Below are positions 54,134-63,720 of a DNA stretch of 64,000 nucleotides, in pieces (the first letter of the stretch is position 1; the number at the start of each line of letters is the position of its first letter). The position numbers and the translations under genes were made by a program. The DNA comes from Leucobacter sp. wl10 (GTDB lineage Bacteria > Actinomycetota > Actinomycetes > Actinomycetales > Microbacteriaceae): positions 1 through 64,000 of the forward strand of contig NZ_KZ983989.1 in the NCBI RefSeq assembly GCF_003569785.1, in the 5' to 3' direction. The notes under the pieces are model-generated. The model had not been told where the DNA came from, did not search any database, and saw only the letters and a program-made list of their open reading frames with translations.

Positions 54134-55531
54134 ACACACCTCGATATCGTTCGTGAGTTCGGGATCGCGCCCGATGCCGCGGGCGCGCACATCCCTCAAG
54201 ACTACCCCGTCTGCCTCGGCGCGAGGCACCGCCCGCCCCGCGCCGAGCGCCGCGATCAGCGGCGCCGCCTTGAGGTGCTTCTCGGCGACCTCGCTCGCCG
54301 CGCACGAGTCGGCCGTGATCCCGCCCCCGGCGCCGACGAGCGCCCGGTCGCCGCGCAGCTCGACCCCTCGGATCGTCATCGCGAGCTCGGCGTCGCCGCC
54401 GCGGTCGATCCACCCGAAGCACCCGGAGTACAGCCCGCGCGGCCCCGCCTCGAGCCCGGCGAGGATCTCCACGGCGCGCCGCTTCGGCGCCCCCGTCATG
54501 GACCCGCCCGGGAAGCACGCCTCGATCGCGGTGAAGGTGTCTTCGCCCCGGCGCAGATCCCCGGTCACCGTGCTCACCAACTGGTGCACGTGGGGGTGCG
54601 CCTCCACGTGCAGGAAGCCCTCGACGGCCACCGAGCCGGGTTCGCACACGCGGCTGAGGTCGTTGCGCATGAGGTCCACGATCATGAGGTTCTCGGCGCG
54701 CTCCTTCGGATCGGCGGCGAGCTGCTCGGAGAGCTCCCGGTCCGCCTCGGGAGTCTCGCCCCGGCGCCTCGTGCCCTTGACCGGCCGGGTCGCGATCCGC
54801 CTCCCGCGCACCGAGAGGAAGCGCTCGGGGCTCGCGCTCACGAGCGCGCGATCCCCCGCGACGATCACGCCGCCCCGCGTCGCGGCTCCGCTCGCCCGCA
54901 GCCTCAGGTAGAGCTCGAGCGGGTCGAAGCGCCCGCGCACCTCGGCCGTGTCGGTGAGGCACAGCACGTACGCCTCGCCATCGCGGATGGCTTCGCGGCA
55001 GGCCTCGACCTCGGCGGCGTACGCCTCGTCGGTGCGGCGCCAGACGATCGGGGCCGGGTCGAGGCCCCGATCCGGTCCGGCGCCGGCAGCCGGGTGCCGC
55101 CGATCGAGGATCCCGCTCAGCCGCCCGACCGCCCCGGCCTCGCCGAGCAGCTCCCCGCCCCCGCTGCCGTGGTCGACGGCGAGCACCGCGTCGAGCCGCA
55201 GCGCGAACCCGGGCGCGGCCGTGTCGGGTGCGGGATCGAGCCCGAGCAGCGCCGCCCCGAACTCGTAGCCCAGCGCGACCGCCCATCCGCCGCGCAGGCC
55301 GCCGGCGCCCGGCGCCCGCTCGCCGCCGACGCCCTCGCGCAGGCCCGCCAGGAACCCGCGCTCGCGCCCGCGCTCCGCGGTCCGCACCTCGCTCGCGACC
55401 CCGAGGCGGCTCACGCGCGGCTCCCCGGGCGCGGCGGCCTCCCCGTCGAACCAGCACCAGGGCAGGCCGCTCGCTGCGAGCGCGCGGGCGGCGGCCGCGG
55501 CGTCGGCCCGCCGGGCAGGTCTCCCAGTCAC
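51593..55531 (-). CDS. pabB: continuous PabB-LeuS reading frame (1312 codons)
   Basis: One frame without any stop joins two enzymes. Residues 1-430 are aminodeoxychorismate synthase component [17 protein letters not shown] at 280, the chorismate-binding [14 protein letters not shown] at 340, and the C-terminal [13 protein letters not shown]. Residues about 468-1312 are a complete leucyl-tRNA synthetase. Between them, 431-466 is a non-conserved Arg/Asp-rich linker where a pabB stop would be expected. Either a real fusion is made, or LeuS is mostly made from the internal GTG at 54133, which has GAGG at the right distance. PabB makes 4-amino-4-deoxychorismate for folate; the divergent neighbour is its lyase PabC. 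The N-terminal start is ATG 55531. Confidence 0.7.
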   Translation of the reverse strand: MTGRPARRADAAAAARALAASGLPWCWFDGEAAAPGEPRVSRLGVASEVRTAERGRERGFLAGLREGVGGERAPGAGGLRGGWAVALGYEFGAALLGLDPAPDTAAPGFALRLDAVLAVDHGSGGGELLGEAGAVGRLSGILDRRHPAAGAGPDRGLDPAPIVWRRTDEAYAAEVEACREAIRDGEAYVLCLTDTAEVRGRFDPLELYLRLRASGAATRGGVIVAGDRALVSASPERFLSVRGRRIATRPVKGTRRRGETPEADRELSEQLAADPKERAENLMIVDLMRNDLSRVCEPGSVAVEGFLHVEAHPHVHQLVSTVTGDLRRGEDTFTAIEACFPGGSMTGAPKRRAVEILAGLEAGPRGLYSGCFGWIDRGGDAELAMTIRGVELRGDRALVGAGGGITADSCAASEVAEKHLKAAPLIAALGAGRAVPRAEADGVVLRDVRARGIGRDPELTNDIEVCVSEQQAREIEGYDFRAVQDRWLPVWDRLKPFEVGDADGAGATSGRPRKYVLDMFPYPSGDLHMGHAEAFCFGDVLARYWRGRGYEVLHPIGWDSFGLPAENAAIVRGVDPREWTYANIEQQKASFRVYAPSFDWSRVLHTSDPEYYRWNQWLFLKMYEKGLAYRKASWVNWDPVDQTVLANEQVLPDGTSERSGAVVVKKKLTQWYFRITDYADRLLDDLDALEGRWPAKVLNMQRNWIGRSRGAEVEFEIEGREERVPVFTTRPDTLHGATFMVVAPDSDLAAELAAGASAEVRMQFQAYLEQTQKQTEIERQNADREKTGVFLDHFAVNPVNGERIPVWASDYVLADYGHGAIMAVPAHDQRDLDFALRFELPVRVVVDARDAEGEPLPDPALSGVATAGDGVLVNSGELDGLAKEDAIRRAIEVLEARGTGRAATTYRLRDWLISRQRYWGTPIPILHGTGEHEGEMKPVDPSALPVELPPSEGLDLKPKGASPLGAATEWATVIDPGTGETWTRDPDTMDTFVDSSWYYLRFLSANDDTQAFDPELAKRWGPIDQYAGGVEHAILHLLYSRFITKVLHDLGYLDFEEPFSALLNQGMVLQDGAKMSKSKGNLVEFASELKEHGADALRVTLAFAGPPEDDIDWADVSVQGSAKFLGRAWRVADDVELAGAPAGADLSGGDAALRKHTHQLLADAPGLIEAYKFNVVVARLMDQVNVTRKAIDSGCGAADPAVRESAEAIAVILSLFAPYAAEDMWAKLGHEPTVALAEWPAADPSLLVEDEVTMVVQVDGKVRDRLTLPASVTEAEAEAAARASAAVQRSIGDREVVNVVVRVPKIVSVVTR

Positions 55532-55593
55532 CCGACCACTGTACCGGCCGTCGGTCGCCGTCGGGGGCTGGAGACGCCGGGAGATGCCCGCGG

Positions 55594-55599
55594 TAGGGT
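55594..55599 (+). promoter_or_regulatory. -10 box for a leaderless pabC transcript
   Basis: TAGGGT is followed by six bases and the pabC GTG, identical to the arrangement at ruvA and holA. Confidence 0.5.
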
Positions 55600-55605
55600 G
55601 GGCGC

Positions 55606-56370
55606 GTGACTGCAGGACCGCCCCGGCTGCTCGCGGCCGACTCGTTCCGCGTGCGGGCGAACCCCCGCACGGGCGTCGCCGAGGCGCGGGGGCCGGACCT
55701 GCACCTCGATCGCTTCACCCGGACCGCGCTCGCGGCGTGGCCGGGCGAGGACGGGAGCGCCCTCGAGCGGATCCGGGCGTTCCTCGACGAGGCCGTCGCC
55801 CGCATCGCGGAATACGGCGAGGGGTTCCCCCGCCTCGAACTCCGGGGGCCCGACGATCCCGGCGGCGATCCCGAGCTCTCGTGCGCGCTGCGCCCGCTGC
55901 CCGAGCTGCGCGACACGATCGAGCTGCGCACCGCCCCCGGGGTGCGCCTCGACCGCCCTGAGCGCAAGGGGCCGAGCATCGCGCGGCTCTCCGAGCTGAA
56001 TCGCCGGCTCGGCGCCGAGGCGCTGCTGCTCGACGGCGACGGCCGGGTGATCGAGGGCGCCACGACGAGCATCGTCTGGTGGCGGGACGGCACCGACGAC
56101 TCGGGCCGCTGCGTCGCCCCTCCGTCTTCCGGGACCCGCAATCGCGTCGAATCGGTGACCGAGGCGCTGCTGCGGGAGGCCGCGTCGCTCTCCGAGGGGC
56201 GCCCCGCTCCCGAGGAGCTCGCGCGATGCGAGACCTGGGCGGTGAACGCGCTGCACGGCATCCGGCTGGTGACGGGCATCGACGGCGCTCCGCCCCCCGC
56301 CCCCCGGGCGGACAGGCTGCGACGGTTCCGCGAGGCGCTCGACCGGCGCTGGCGTCCGCTCGAAAAGTGA
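55606..56370 (+). CDS. pabC: class IV aminotransferase, probable aminodeoxychorismate lyase
   Basis: A 254-residue PLP fold-type IV protein. The Lys is in [16 protein letters not shown] and the cofactor region in [20 protein letters not shown], with the C-terminal [14 protein letters not shown] loop. Divergence from pabB, 74 bases away, points to 4-amino-4-deoxychorismate lyase, which releases p-aminobenzoate for folate. Branched-chain or D-amino acid aminotransferase activity is the alternative but less likely at this length. It starts at GTG. The TGA stop lies inside a palindrome that precedes the next gene. Confidence 0.8.
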   Translation: MTAGPPRLLAADSFRVRANPRTGVAEARGPDLHLDRFTRTALAAWPGEDGSALERIRAFLDEAVARIAEYGEGFPRLELRGPDDPGGDPELSCALRPLPELRDTIELRTAPGVRLDRPERKGPSIARLSELNRRLGAEALLLDGDGRVIEGATTSIVWWRDGTDDSGRCVAPPSSGTRNRVESVTEALLREAASLSEGRPAPEELARCETWAVNALHGIRLVTGIDGAPPPAPRADRLRRFREALDRRWRPLEK

Positions 56371-56387
56371 TATCATTTTTATATCAC
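56367..56387. promoter_or_regulatory. AT-rich palindrome before the SPFH-Arc pair
   Basis: Perfect arms GTGATAT (56367-56373) and ATATCAC (56381-56387) flank seven bases CATTTTT. In a genome this GC-rich such a stretch is striking. It overlaps the pabC stop and ends 18 bases before the SPFH ATG, with TATCAT/TTATAT available as -10. It is a candidate operator for the small Arc-type protein encoded downstream or for a PadR-type repressor elsewhere. Confidence 0.65.
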
Positions 56388-56405
56388 CGAGCGAAAGGCA
56401 GCGAC

Positions 56406-57383
56406 ATGAGCGATGCTCACGACCCCACGACCCCGCAGGTCGAACCCGTCAACACCGAGCCGGTCGGGCACGACGGCGTGCGCGTCGACATCTCCGAGCG
56501 CCCGGCCTGGCACCGGGGCAGCGCCGCAGGCATCGCCGCGTTCCTGCTGGGGGTGCTCGCGATCCCTGGCGGCGTCCTCCTCGTCATCCGGGGCGCCATG
56601 GTGCTCGACGGGGGCAGCGCCGCGGGTGGCCTGATCGTCGTCCTGGGCGTCCTGGCCGTCGTCGCGGCGCTGCTCGTGTTCACCATGTTCACCATCGTCG
56701 CGCCCGGTCAAACCTCAGTGCGGCAGTTCTTCGGCCGGTACGTCGGCACGGTGCGCAGCAACGGCATCAGCTTCGTCGCCCCCTTCACGACGGGGCGCAA
56801 GGTCTCGGTGCGCGTGCACAACTTCGAGACCAACGAGCTCAAGGTGAACGACTCCGACGGCAACCCCGTCCACATCGCCGCCATCGTCGTGTGGCAGGTC
56901 GCCGACACCGCGAAGGCCGTGTTCGCGGTCGAGGACTACCGGGAGTTCATCGAGACGCAGGCCGAGGCCGCCCTGCGCCACGTCGCCACCACCCACCCCT
57001 ACGACGAGCCCGCGCCGGGCGAGCAGTCGCTGCGCGGCAGCACCGACGTCGTGTCCGCCCAGCTCGCCGAGGAGGTCGCAGCGCGCGTGGCCATCGCCGG
57101 CCTCGAGGTGCTCGAGGTGCGCATCTCCTCCCTGGCCTACGCCCCCGAGATCGCGCAGGCCATGCTGCAGCGGCAGCAGGCGAGCGCGATCATCGCGGCT
57201 CGGGAGAAGATCGTCGAGGGCGCGGTGACCATGGTGGATCAGGCCCTCAGCCGCCTCGAGCACGAGGACATCGTTACGCTCGACGACGAGCGCCGCGCTC
57301 AGATGGTGTCGAACCTGCTGCTCGTGCTGACGAGCGACCAGCGGGCGACGCCCGTGATCAACGCGGGATCGCTCTACGGCTGA
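56406..57383 (+). CDS. SPFH/Band 7 domain membrane protein
   Basis: A 325-residue SPFH (stomatin-like) protein. Two membrane segments, [20 protein letters not shown] and [20 protein letters not shown], are followed by the SPFH core from [20 protein letters not shown] through [20 protein letters not shown] to [21 protein letters not shown] short coiled-coil tail follows. Members scaffold membrane microdomains; the client is unknown. The ATG has AAAGG 7 bases upstream. The small DNA-binding gene starts 1 base after the stop, so they form one operon. Confidence 0.9.
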   Translation: MSDAHDPTTPQVEPVNTEPVGHDGVRVDISERPAWHRGSAAGIAAFLLGVLAIPGGVLLVIRGAMVLDGGSAAGGLIVVLGVLAVVAALLVFTMFTIVAPGQTSVRQFFGRYVGTVRSNGISFVAPFTTGRKVSVRVHNFETNELKVNDSDGNPVHIAAIVVWQVADTAKAVFAVEDYREFIETQAEAALRHVATTHPYDEPAPGEQSLRGSTDVVSAQLAEEVAARVAIAGLEVLEVRISSLAYAPEIAQAMLQRQQASAIIAAREKIVEGAVTMVDQALSRLEHEDIVTLDDERRAQMVSNLLLVLTSDQRATPVINAGSLYG

Positions 57384-57384
57384 C

Positions 57385-57615
57385 ATGTCCGAGGAGGATC
57401 GCGCCGGCCCGTCCCGCGGGAGCAGGAAGCAACTGCTGCTGCGGCTCGACCCCGCCGTGCACACGGCGGTCGCAAAGTGGGCCGCCGACGACCTGCGCTC
57501 CGTGAACGCGCAGATCGAGGTGCTGCTGAGGCGCGCCCTGATCGACGCCGGCCGCGATCCTCGCGCGAACCCGATGCCGCGACGGGGACGCCCCCGGAAG
57601 GACTCGGCGGACTAG
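57385..57615 (+). CDS. Arc-type ribbon-helix-helix DNA-binding protein
   Basis: A 76-residue basic protein. The RHH pattern is visible in KQLLLRLDPAVHTAVAKWAA and DDLRSVNAQIEVLLRRALID, matching Arc/MetJ-type repressors in which the strand (LLLRLD) contacts DNA. A basic Pro/Arg tail (PMPRRGRPRKDSAD) follows. It is translated directly after the SPFH protein and could autoregulate through the palindrome upstream of that gene. Arc-SPFH pairs recur in actinobacteria. Its TAG stop overlaps the convergent cydC TAG in the shared CTAG. Confidence 0.8.
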   Translation: MSEEDRAGPSRGSRKQLLLRLDPAVHTAVAKWAADDLRSVNAQIEVLLRRALIDAGRDPRANPMPRRGRPRKDSAD

Positions 57616-59303
57616 AGCTCGAGCCGGGCCGCCTCGATCCCCGCCGGCAGCCCGGTGTGCGTGATGACGATCACGGCCCGGTCGGCGGGCACCGCGCCGA
57701 CGAGGTCTGCCAGCAGGCGATCGGCGAGCTCCCGGTCGACCCCGGCCGTCGGCTCGTCGAGCACCACGACCGGGAAGTCGGCGAGGAGCGCGCGCGCGAG
57801 GGCGATGCGCTGCGCCTGACCGCCGGAGACGAGCGCGCCGCGTTCGCCGACGCGGGCGTCGAGCCCGCCGCGCTCCCGCGCCCAGTCGCCGAGTCCCACC
57901 CGGTCCAGCGCGGCCATGAGCTCCGCATCGCTCCCGGCGCCCCGGTCGGCGCTGTCGCGCGCGAACTTGAGGTTCTGCCGCAGATCGGCGTCGAAGAGGT
58001 GCGGCGTCTGCTCGCAGAGGCCCACGGTGCGGCGCACGGCCGCGGCCGGGAGCTCGCGCGCCTCGACGCCGCGCAGCCGGTAGCTGCCCCGGTAATCGAG
58101 GAGGCGCACGAGCGCGAGCGCGAGGGAGCTCTTGCCCGCACCGCTATCCCCCGTCACCGCGAGCGTCTGCCCGGCGCGCAACTCGAAGCCCACGCCGTCG
58201 ACCGCGTCGCGGGACGCCCCCGGGTGGCGCACCGCGAGATCGCGCACCTCGATGAGCGGCGCTGCGGGATCCGCCTCCTCCCGCGGCCCGTCGGCGCCGG
58301 GATCGTCCACCGGGATCTCCGGCGGCAGCTCCGTCTCCGTGAGCTCGGCGACGCGCCCCGCGCTCGCCTCCACCGCGCGCCGGGCGACGAGCGCCGCGGG
58401 CACCTGGGCGAACACCTCGAACACGGCGGCGGGCACCACGACCACGGCGGCGAAGAGCGGGGCCGAGAGCCCGCCCTGGCCGGGCTCCGGCAGCAGCAGC
58501 ACGAGCGCGAGCAGCGAGGCGAGACCCGCCCCGAGGGCGAGCAGCGCCCCCGTGAGCCCGGCGGCTCGGGTGCGGCGCAGCTGCACCTCGGAGAGCCGGG
58601 CCTCCGCGGCGGCGATCCGCTCGCGCTGCCGCGGAAGCGCCCCGTAGGCCGCGAGCACCTCTGCGGCCGCGAATCGCTCGAGCAGGGTGTCCGAGAGCGC
58701 GGCGCGGGCGGCGCTGAGCTCGCGGTCGGAGGCGCCGGCCATGCGGCGGGCGAGCGGGATCGCGATCCCGCCGCTCGCGAGCAGCGCGCCCGCGAGCACC
58801 GCGCCCGCGAGCGGCGAGACGACGCCCACGAGGACCACGCTGAGCCCGACGACCACCCCGCTCACGAGCAGCGGCTGCCGCACCCGCAGCGGCTCATCCT
58901 GCAGCTGGTCGACGTCGTCCACGAACGCCGCGAGCACGTCGCCGCGTCGGTGCGACTCGATCGCGCCCGGCACCCGCGGCACGAGCGCCTCGAACGTGCG
59001 AGCCCGCAGCACGGCGAGCTGGGCCAGCGCGGCGTCGTGGCTGAGCAGGCGGTCGGTGTAGCGGAACGCGGCGCGACCGATCGCGAGCGCGCGCACACCC
59101 ACGATCGCGAAGGTGAGGTGCAGGATCGGCGGCTGCTCGGCGGCCCGCACGATGAGCCACATGCTGAGGCCGAGCAGCCCGACCACGCAGAGGTCGGCGA
59201 GCGCCCCGAGCGTCAGCCCGGGCGCCCGGCGCCGGCGCGACGGCACCGCCCGCGCGAGCACCGCCCGGCGGCGCTCCCGTTCCACCGCCCCGCTCCCGCT
59301 CAT
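57612..59303 (-). CDS. cydC: thiol reductant ABC exporter subunit CydC
   Basis: Half of the CydDC exporter (563 aa) that moves glutathione/cysteine-type thiols needed to assemble cytochrome bd. The N-terminal membrane domain has about six helices, with a conserved FRYTDRLLSHDAALAQLAVL block. The ATPase domain has Walker A TGDSGAGKSSLALAL, signature VSGGQAQRIALARALL (Val for the usual Leu), Walker B VVVLDEPTAG and the H-loop His in THTG. The ATG overlaps the cydD stop as ATGA. Longer reading upstream is only a shadow of cydD. Confidence 0.93.
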   Translation of the reverse strand: MSGSGAVERERRRAVLARAVPSRRRRAPGLTLGALADLCVVGLLGLSMWLIVRAAEQPPILHLTFAIVGVRALAIGRAAFRYTDRLLSHDAALAQLAVLRARTFEALVPRVPGAIESHRRGDVLAAFVDDVDQLQDEPLRVRQPLLVSGVVVGLSVVLVGVVSPLAGAVLAGALLASGGIAIPLARRMAGASDRELSAARAALSDTLLERFAAAEVLAAYGALPRQRERIAAAEARLSEVQLRRTRAAGLTGALLALGAGLASLLALVLLLPEPGQGGLSAPLFAAVVVVPAAVFEVFAQVPAALVARRAVEASAGRVAELTETELPPEIPVDDPGADGPREEADPAAPLIEVRDLAVRHPGASRDAVDGVGFELRAGQTLAVTGDSGAGKSSLALALVRLLDYRGSYRLRGVEARELPAAAVRRTVGLCEQTPHLFDADLRQNLKFARDSADRGAGSDAELMAALDRVGLGDWARERGGLDARVGERGALVSGGQAQRIALARALLADFPVVVLDEPTAGVDRELADRLLADLVGAVPADRAVIVITHTGLPAGIEAARLEL

Positions 59304-60976
59304 GCTCGGCTCCCCACGACGCGCGGCGCGATCCGCACCACCCGGTCCGCGGCCGCGAGCACGGCCGGGCGGTGGCTCGCGACGAGCACCGCGCGGCCGG
59401 CCTCGGCCTCGCGGCGCAGCGCCGCGCAGACCACCGCCTCGTTGGCGGCGTCGAGCGCCGAGCTGGGCTCGTCGAGCAGCAGCACGCGCGCGTCCCTGCT
59501 CCACGCGCGGTAGAGGCAGCGGGCGACCGCGACGCGCTGCGCCTGTCCGCCGGAGAGGCCCGCTCCCGAGGCGCCGAGGGCGCGCCCGGGATCGACATCG
59601 CGCAGCCCCGCGGCCTGCAGCGCGCGGCGCACGAGCGCCGGATCCGGCTCCCCCTCGCCGAGCGCGACGTTCTCGGCGATGCTGCCCTGCAGCAGGCCGG
59701 GCCGCTGGCCGCACCAGGCGATCCCGCCGCCGACCTCGATCGCGCCCGTCTCCGGCCGCACGAAGCCCAGCGCCGCGGCGATCAGCGTCGACTTCCCGGA
59801 GCCGGAGGGCCCCGCGAGCGCGATGAACTCGCCGCGATCGACCGCGAACGACACGGGCCCCGCGACGGGCCGGCCGCCGCGCGCGACCGTCACCGCGTCG
59901 AGCCGCAGCCCGGCCACCCCCTCCCGGTCCGCGGGGGGCGCGGCAGCACCCGAGGAGCCCGACGGGCCGTCGATGATCTCGAACACGCGGCTCGAGGCCG
60001 CGAGGCCCTCGACGGAGGCGTGGAAGGCCGCGCCCACCTGCCGGATCGGGACGAACACCTCGGGCAGCAGCAGCAGCACGAACAGTCCGAGGCCGAGCGG
60101 GAACTCACCGTTCACCAGCCGCGTCCCCACGGTCACCGCGACGAGCGCGATCGAGAACGTGCCCGCCAGGTCGAGCACGAAACCCGAGAGGAACGTGACG
60201 CGCAGCACCCGCACGGTCCGGGTGCGGTACTCCTCGGTCTCGCGGGCGATGCGCGCGGACTGCCGTCCCTCGCGTCCGAAGATCTTGAGGGTGGCGAGGC
60301 CCGACACTGCGTCGAGGAACGACGCGGAGAGGTGCTCCAGCTGCGTCCACTGCCGGTCCTGCACGGCCTGCGTGGCGAGGCCGATGAGCAGCATGAAGAC
60401 CGGGATCACGGGGAAGACGATGAGCACGGTGACGCCGCTGACCGGATCGGCGAGCAGCACCGCGGCGACGAGCAGCGGGGTCGCGACGGCGGTGAGGATC
60501 AGCTGCGGCAGATAGCCCGAGAAGTACCCGTCGAGCGCGTCGAGTCCGCGGCCGAGCACGGTGGTGAGTTCGGCGTCGGAGCGGCGGTCGTCCGCCGACG
60601 CGCCGTCGGGCTGCGGCGAGCGCGCGTCCAGCGCGTCGAGAGCCGCGGCCCGCAGCTGCGCCTTGACCCGCACGGACCCGCGCGCTGCCACCGTCTCCAT
60701 CCCCCAGGACGCCGCGGAGCGCACGCAGACGGCGACGAGCGCGAGCCCGATGAGGCCGGGGAGCTCTCCCGGGCCGGAGGCGCCCTCGGGGATGCGGCCG
60801 GCCGCGCCACCCGCCCCGCCGAGCACCGGCAGCACGGCGATCGTCAGCGCCTGCGCCAGGCACCAGCACCACACGAGGATGGCGAGCGTGCGCACGAGGC
60901 CGAGCGCGGCGCCGACCAGCAGCACGCCGCGTGCGGCTCGTGCGTGGCGCAGCAGCCGCGGGTCGAGGGGCTTCAT
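59300..60976 (-). CDS. cydD: thiol reductant ABC exporter subunit CydD
   Basis: The other half of CydDC (558 aa). The N-terminal membrane domain includes LVRTLAILVWCWCLAQALTI and the ISFDPVSG-like LADPVSGVTVLIVFPVIPVF region. The ATPase domain has Walker A GPSGSGKSTLIAAAL, signature LSGGQAQRVAVARCLY and Walker B VLLLDEPSSALD. It lies 25 bases after cydB in the order cydA-cydB-cydD-cydC, the usual actinobacterial operon, and is needed for bd oxidase assembly. Confidence 0.94.
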   Translation of the reverse strand: MKPLDPRLLRHARAARGVLLVGAALGLVRTLAILVWCWCLAQALTIAVLPVLGGAGGAAGRIPEGASGPGELPGLIGLALVAVCVRSAASWGMETVAARGSVRVKAQLRAAALDALDARSPQPDGASADDRRSDAELTTVLGRGLDALDGYFSGYLPQLILTAVATPLLVAAVLLADPVSGVTVLIVFPVIPVFMLLIGLATQAVQDRQWTQLEHLSASFLDAVSGLATLKIFGREGRQSARIARETEEYRTRTVRVLRVTFLSGFVLDLAGTFSIALVAVTVGTRLVNGEFPLGLGLFVLLLLPEVFVPIRQVGAAFHASVEGLAASSRVFEIIDGPSGSSGAAAPPADREGVAGLRLDAVTVARGGRPVAGPVSFAVDRGEFIALAGPSGSGKSTLIAAALGFVRPETGAIEVGGGIAWCGQRPGLLQGSIAENVALGEGEPDPALVRRALQAAGLRDVDPGRALGASGAGLSGGQAQRVAVARCLYRAWSRDARVLLLDEPSSALDAANEAVVCAALRREAEAGRAVLVASHRPAVLAAADRVVRIAPRVVGSRA

Positions 60977-61001
60977 CGAGATCCAGTCCGGGAGTCGGCG
61001 C

Positions 61002-62030
61002 TCAGTGAGCGGCGGCCGGGATCGCCTCGCGGGTGAGGCGCTTGCGGAACACCCAGTAGGTCCAGGCCTGGTAGGCGAGCACGAGCGGCATCGTGAAGCC
61101 GGCGACCCAGGTCATCAGCTCGAGCGTCTTCTGCGAGCTCGCGGCGCCCGAGATCGACATCGAGTAGGCGGGATCGATGCTCGAGTGCATGACGTTGGGG
61201 AACATCGACATGAACACCGCGAGCAGCGCGAAGACGATCGCCGCCGCGTTGGCGGTGAAGGCCCAGCCCTCGCGGCCGAGCAGGTTGGCGACCCAGCCGC
61301 CGATCAGCGCCGCCGCCGCGAGCGCCGAGCAGAGCGCGATCACCCAGAACGTGTCGCTGTCGCGATGCTGCACGAGTGTCCACGCGAGGAACGCCGCTCC
61401 GGCGAGGATCGCGCCGATCCCGACGCGGGTGGCCAGACGTCGGGCCCGATCCCGCATGTCGCCCGCGGTCTTCAGCGACACGAACACGAGACCGTGCGTG
61501 AAGGTGATGAGCAGCAGCGTGAGCCCGCCGAGCAGGCTGTAGGGGTTGAGCAGGGTCAGCAGGGTGCCCTCGTAGATCCAGCCGCCGTTCTCGAGGGGCG
61601 CGATGGGCACGCCCTGGGCGAGATTGGCGAACGCGACGCCCCACAGCAGGGGCGGGATCACGGAGCCCCAGAAGATAAACCGGTCGAACCAGCCCGTCCA
61701 CTGCGCACCCTTGCCCTGATGCCGGTACTCGAAGGAGACCCCGCGCAGGATCAGCGCGACGAGGATGACGAGCAGGGCGAGGTAGAAGCCCGAGAACATC
61801 GTCGCGTACCACTCCGGGAAGGCCGCGAACAGCGCTGCGCCCGCGACGATGAGCCAGGTCTCGTTGAGATCCCACACCGGCCCGATGGTGTTGATGATGA
61901 GGCGGCGGTCGGTGTCGTCGCGGCCGAGGAACGGCAGCGACATGCCGACGCCGAAGTCGAAGCCGTCGAGCACGAAGTACCCGATGAGCAGCACGCCGAC
62001 GATGAAGAACCAGAGCGTGGTGAGTTCCAT
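61002..62030 (-). CDS. cydB: cytochrome bd oxidase subunit II
   Basis: CydB (342 aa), the second core membrane subunit of the quinol oxidase. The signature LDGFDFGVGMSLPFLG is near 22-37, with GPVWDLNETWLI and FEYRHQGKGAQW following. About eight membrane helices are visible, and QAWTYWVFRKRL closes the protein. The ATG at 62030 has GAGGG about 12-16 bases upstream. It lies 26 bases after cydA. Confidence 0.96.
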   Translation of the reverse strand: MELTTLWFFIVGVLLIGYFVLDGFDFGVGMSLPFLGRDDTDRRLIINTIGPVWDLNETWLIVAGAALFAAFPEWYATMFSGFYLALLVILVALILRGVSFEYRHQGKGAQWTGWFDRFIFWGSVIPPLLWGVAFANLAQGVPIAPLENGGWIYEGTLLTLLNPYSLLGGLTLLLITFTHGLVFVSLKTAGDMRDRARRLATRVGIGAILAGAAFLAWTLVQHRDSDTFWVIALCSALAAAALIGGWVANLLGREGWAFTANAAAIVFALLAVFMSMFPNVMHSSIDPAYSMSISGAASSQKTLELMTWVAGFTMPLVLAYQAWTYWVFRKRLTREAIPAAAH

Positions 62031-62056
62031 GATGCGCGTTTTCCCTCGTTCGTCGT

Positions 62057-63496
62057 TCAGTACACCGTCGCGAGCCGCTGCGGGTCGGGTTCGCCGCTGT
62101 CGTCCTGCTCGATATCCGGCGGGCCCTCCTTGGCCGCCTTCGTGATCAGCTTGAACTCGACCACCGCGAGGGCGCCGTAGACCAGCGTGAACACGATCAG
62201 CGACGTGAGCACCGCCCAGCCGGGCACGCCGGGAGACACACCCTGCTCGGTGGTCATGACCCCGAATACGATCCACGGCTGCCGCCCCATCTCGGTGAAG
62301 AGCCAGCCGACGAGCGACGCGAGCATGGGGATCGGCGCGGTCCAGATGGCGACCTTCCACACCCACTTCGGCAGGTCGATGCTCTTGCGCGTGATCCAGA
62401 GCCCGACTGCGGAGACGAGCGCCGCGAAGGCGCCGAGGCCGATCATCCAGCGGAACGCCCAGTAGGTGACCCAGATGATGGGGGCGAACTGCCCGTTGCT
62501 CGGGCAGGTCAGCAGGGAGCCGGCGCCGCAGTAGAGGGCTTCGTACTGCGTCTGCAGGTCGCGGATCCCCTCGACGCTGCCGTCGAAGGTGCCGTTCGAG
62601 AGGTAGGACAGCAGGTAGGGGATGCGGATCGAGAAGATCTCCTGCGTGCCGTCCGGCGTGCCCCAGCTGAAGATCGAGAACGACGCGTCGGCGCCGCTCG
62701 CGGTGTTGTAGAGCGCCTCGGCGGCGGCCATCTTCATGGGCTGCGTCTGCGTCATGACCCGGGCGAGCAGGTCACCGGAGAGGGCTGCGCCCGCGAACGC
62801 GACGATGTTCGTCCACGCGCCGAAGCGCAGTGCGGTGCGCATCTCGTCGACGTACTGCCCCCGCTGCAGGTGCCACGCGGCAACCGCCACGATCACGACG
62901 CCGGCGAACATGGCCGCCGCGAAGACCGTGTGCGGGAACTGGGTCACCGCGACGGGGTTCGTGAGCACCGCGCCGATGTCCTGGAGCTCGGCCCTACCGC
63001 GCTCCTCGTTGATCGTGAAGCCCACCGGGTTCTGCATGAAGGCGTTGGCGGCGAGGATGAAGTAGGCCGAGGCCACGGTGCCGATCCAGACCATCCAGAT
63101 GGTGAGCAGGTGCACCTTCTTCGGCAGCTTGTCCCAGCCGAAGATCCAGAGCCCGATGAAGGTCGCCTCGAAGAAGAAGGCGATGAGGCCCTCCATCGCG
63201 AGCGGCGCCCCGAAGATGTCGCCGACGAAGCGGGAGTAGTTCGACCAGTTCATGCCGAACTGGAACTCCTGCACGATGCCGGTCACCACGCCCATGGCGA
63301 AGTTGATGAGGAAGATCCGGCCGAAGAGCCGGGTGAGGCGCAGGTACTTGTCCTTGCCCGTGCGCACCCACGCGGTCTGCAGGATGGCCACGAGCAGGGC
63401 CATGCCGACCGTGAGCGGCACGAAGATGAAGTGGTACAGCGTCGTCAGCCCGAACTGCCAGCGCGCCAGGATCAGCGGATCGAGGAACTCGTCCAT
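62057..63496 (-). CDS. cydA: cytochrome bd oxidase subunit I
   Basis: CydA (479 aa), the catalytic subunit with haems b558, b595 and d, which reduces oxygen with quinol at low oxygen or under stress. The N-terminus LDPLILARWQFGLTTLYHFI carries the conserved His of the first helices. FGMNWSNYSRFVGDIFGAPL and EATFIGLWIFGWDKL follow. The GRQPW motif is present in FTEMGRQPWIVFG, and the Q-loop is of the short type. The ATG at 63496 has GGAG about 6 bases upstream; the open frame beyond it is non-conserved. It leads cydABDC. Confidence 0.96.
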   Translation of the reverse strand: MDEFLDPLILARWQFGLTTLYHFIFVPLTVGMALLVAILQTAWVRTGKDKYLRLTRLFGRIFLINFAMGVVTGIVQEFQFGMNWSNYSRFVGDIFGAPLAMEGLIAFFFEATFIGLWIFGWDKLPKKVHLLTIWMVWIGTVASAYFILAANAFMQNPVGFTINEERGRAELQDIGAVLTNPVAVTQFPHTVFAAAMFAGVVIVAVAAWHLQRGQYVDEMRTALRFGAWTNIVAFAGAALSGDLLARVMTQTQPMKMAAAEALYNTASGADASFSIFSWGTPDGTQEIFSIRIPYLLSYLSNGTFDGSVEGIRDLQTQYEALYCGAGSLLTCPSNGQFAPIIWVTYWAFRWMIGLGAFAALVSAVGLWITRKSIDLPKWVWKVAIWTAPIPMLASLVGWLFTEMGRQPWIVFGVMTTEQGVSPGVPGWAVLTSLIVFTLVYGALAVVEFKLITKAAKEGPPDIEQDDSGEPDPQRLATVY

Positions 63497-63610
63497 GTAT
63501 CGCTCCAGAACGAAGGGCGCGGCACCCCGCCAAGGGTGCACTCCCTTAGTGAGGTCCGCCACGAGATGTCATTCTCGCCGGAGCTGCCGGTCGGCGACCG
63601 GCCAACTCTG

Positions 63611-63640
63611 ATTTTATCCTCTCTGTGAATCGCCTGCGAA
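63611..63640 (-). promoter_or_regulatory. cydA promoter candidate
   Basis: On the minus strand TTCGCA (63640-63635) and TAAAAT (63616-63611) are 18 bases apart, giving a leader of about 110 bases before cydA. TAAAAT is the best -10 box in the gap. Confidence 0.5.
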
Positions 63641-63720
63641 TGCGGTTTGACGTCGAACTACTTTTCGCTCGGGCTCGAGACACTTCTCGCCCGGCGCCGC
63701 GCCGAGCGAAGCGCTCGCCC

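Noticed and set aside
54131-54250. T-box or other leader RNA for leuS
   Set aside because: The stretch is inside an open frame and shows no T-box consensus or terminator hairpin.
51842-55609. A 1255-codon plus-strand open frame opposite pabB-leuS, and many similar long frames opposite other genes
   Set aside because: High GC removes stop codons from the antisense frames; the composition is Arg/Gly/His-rich without family motifs, and the opposite strand carries clear genes.
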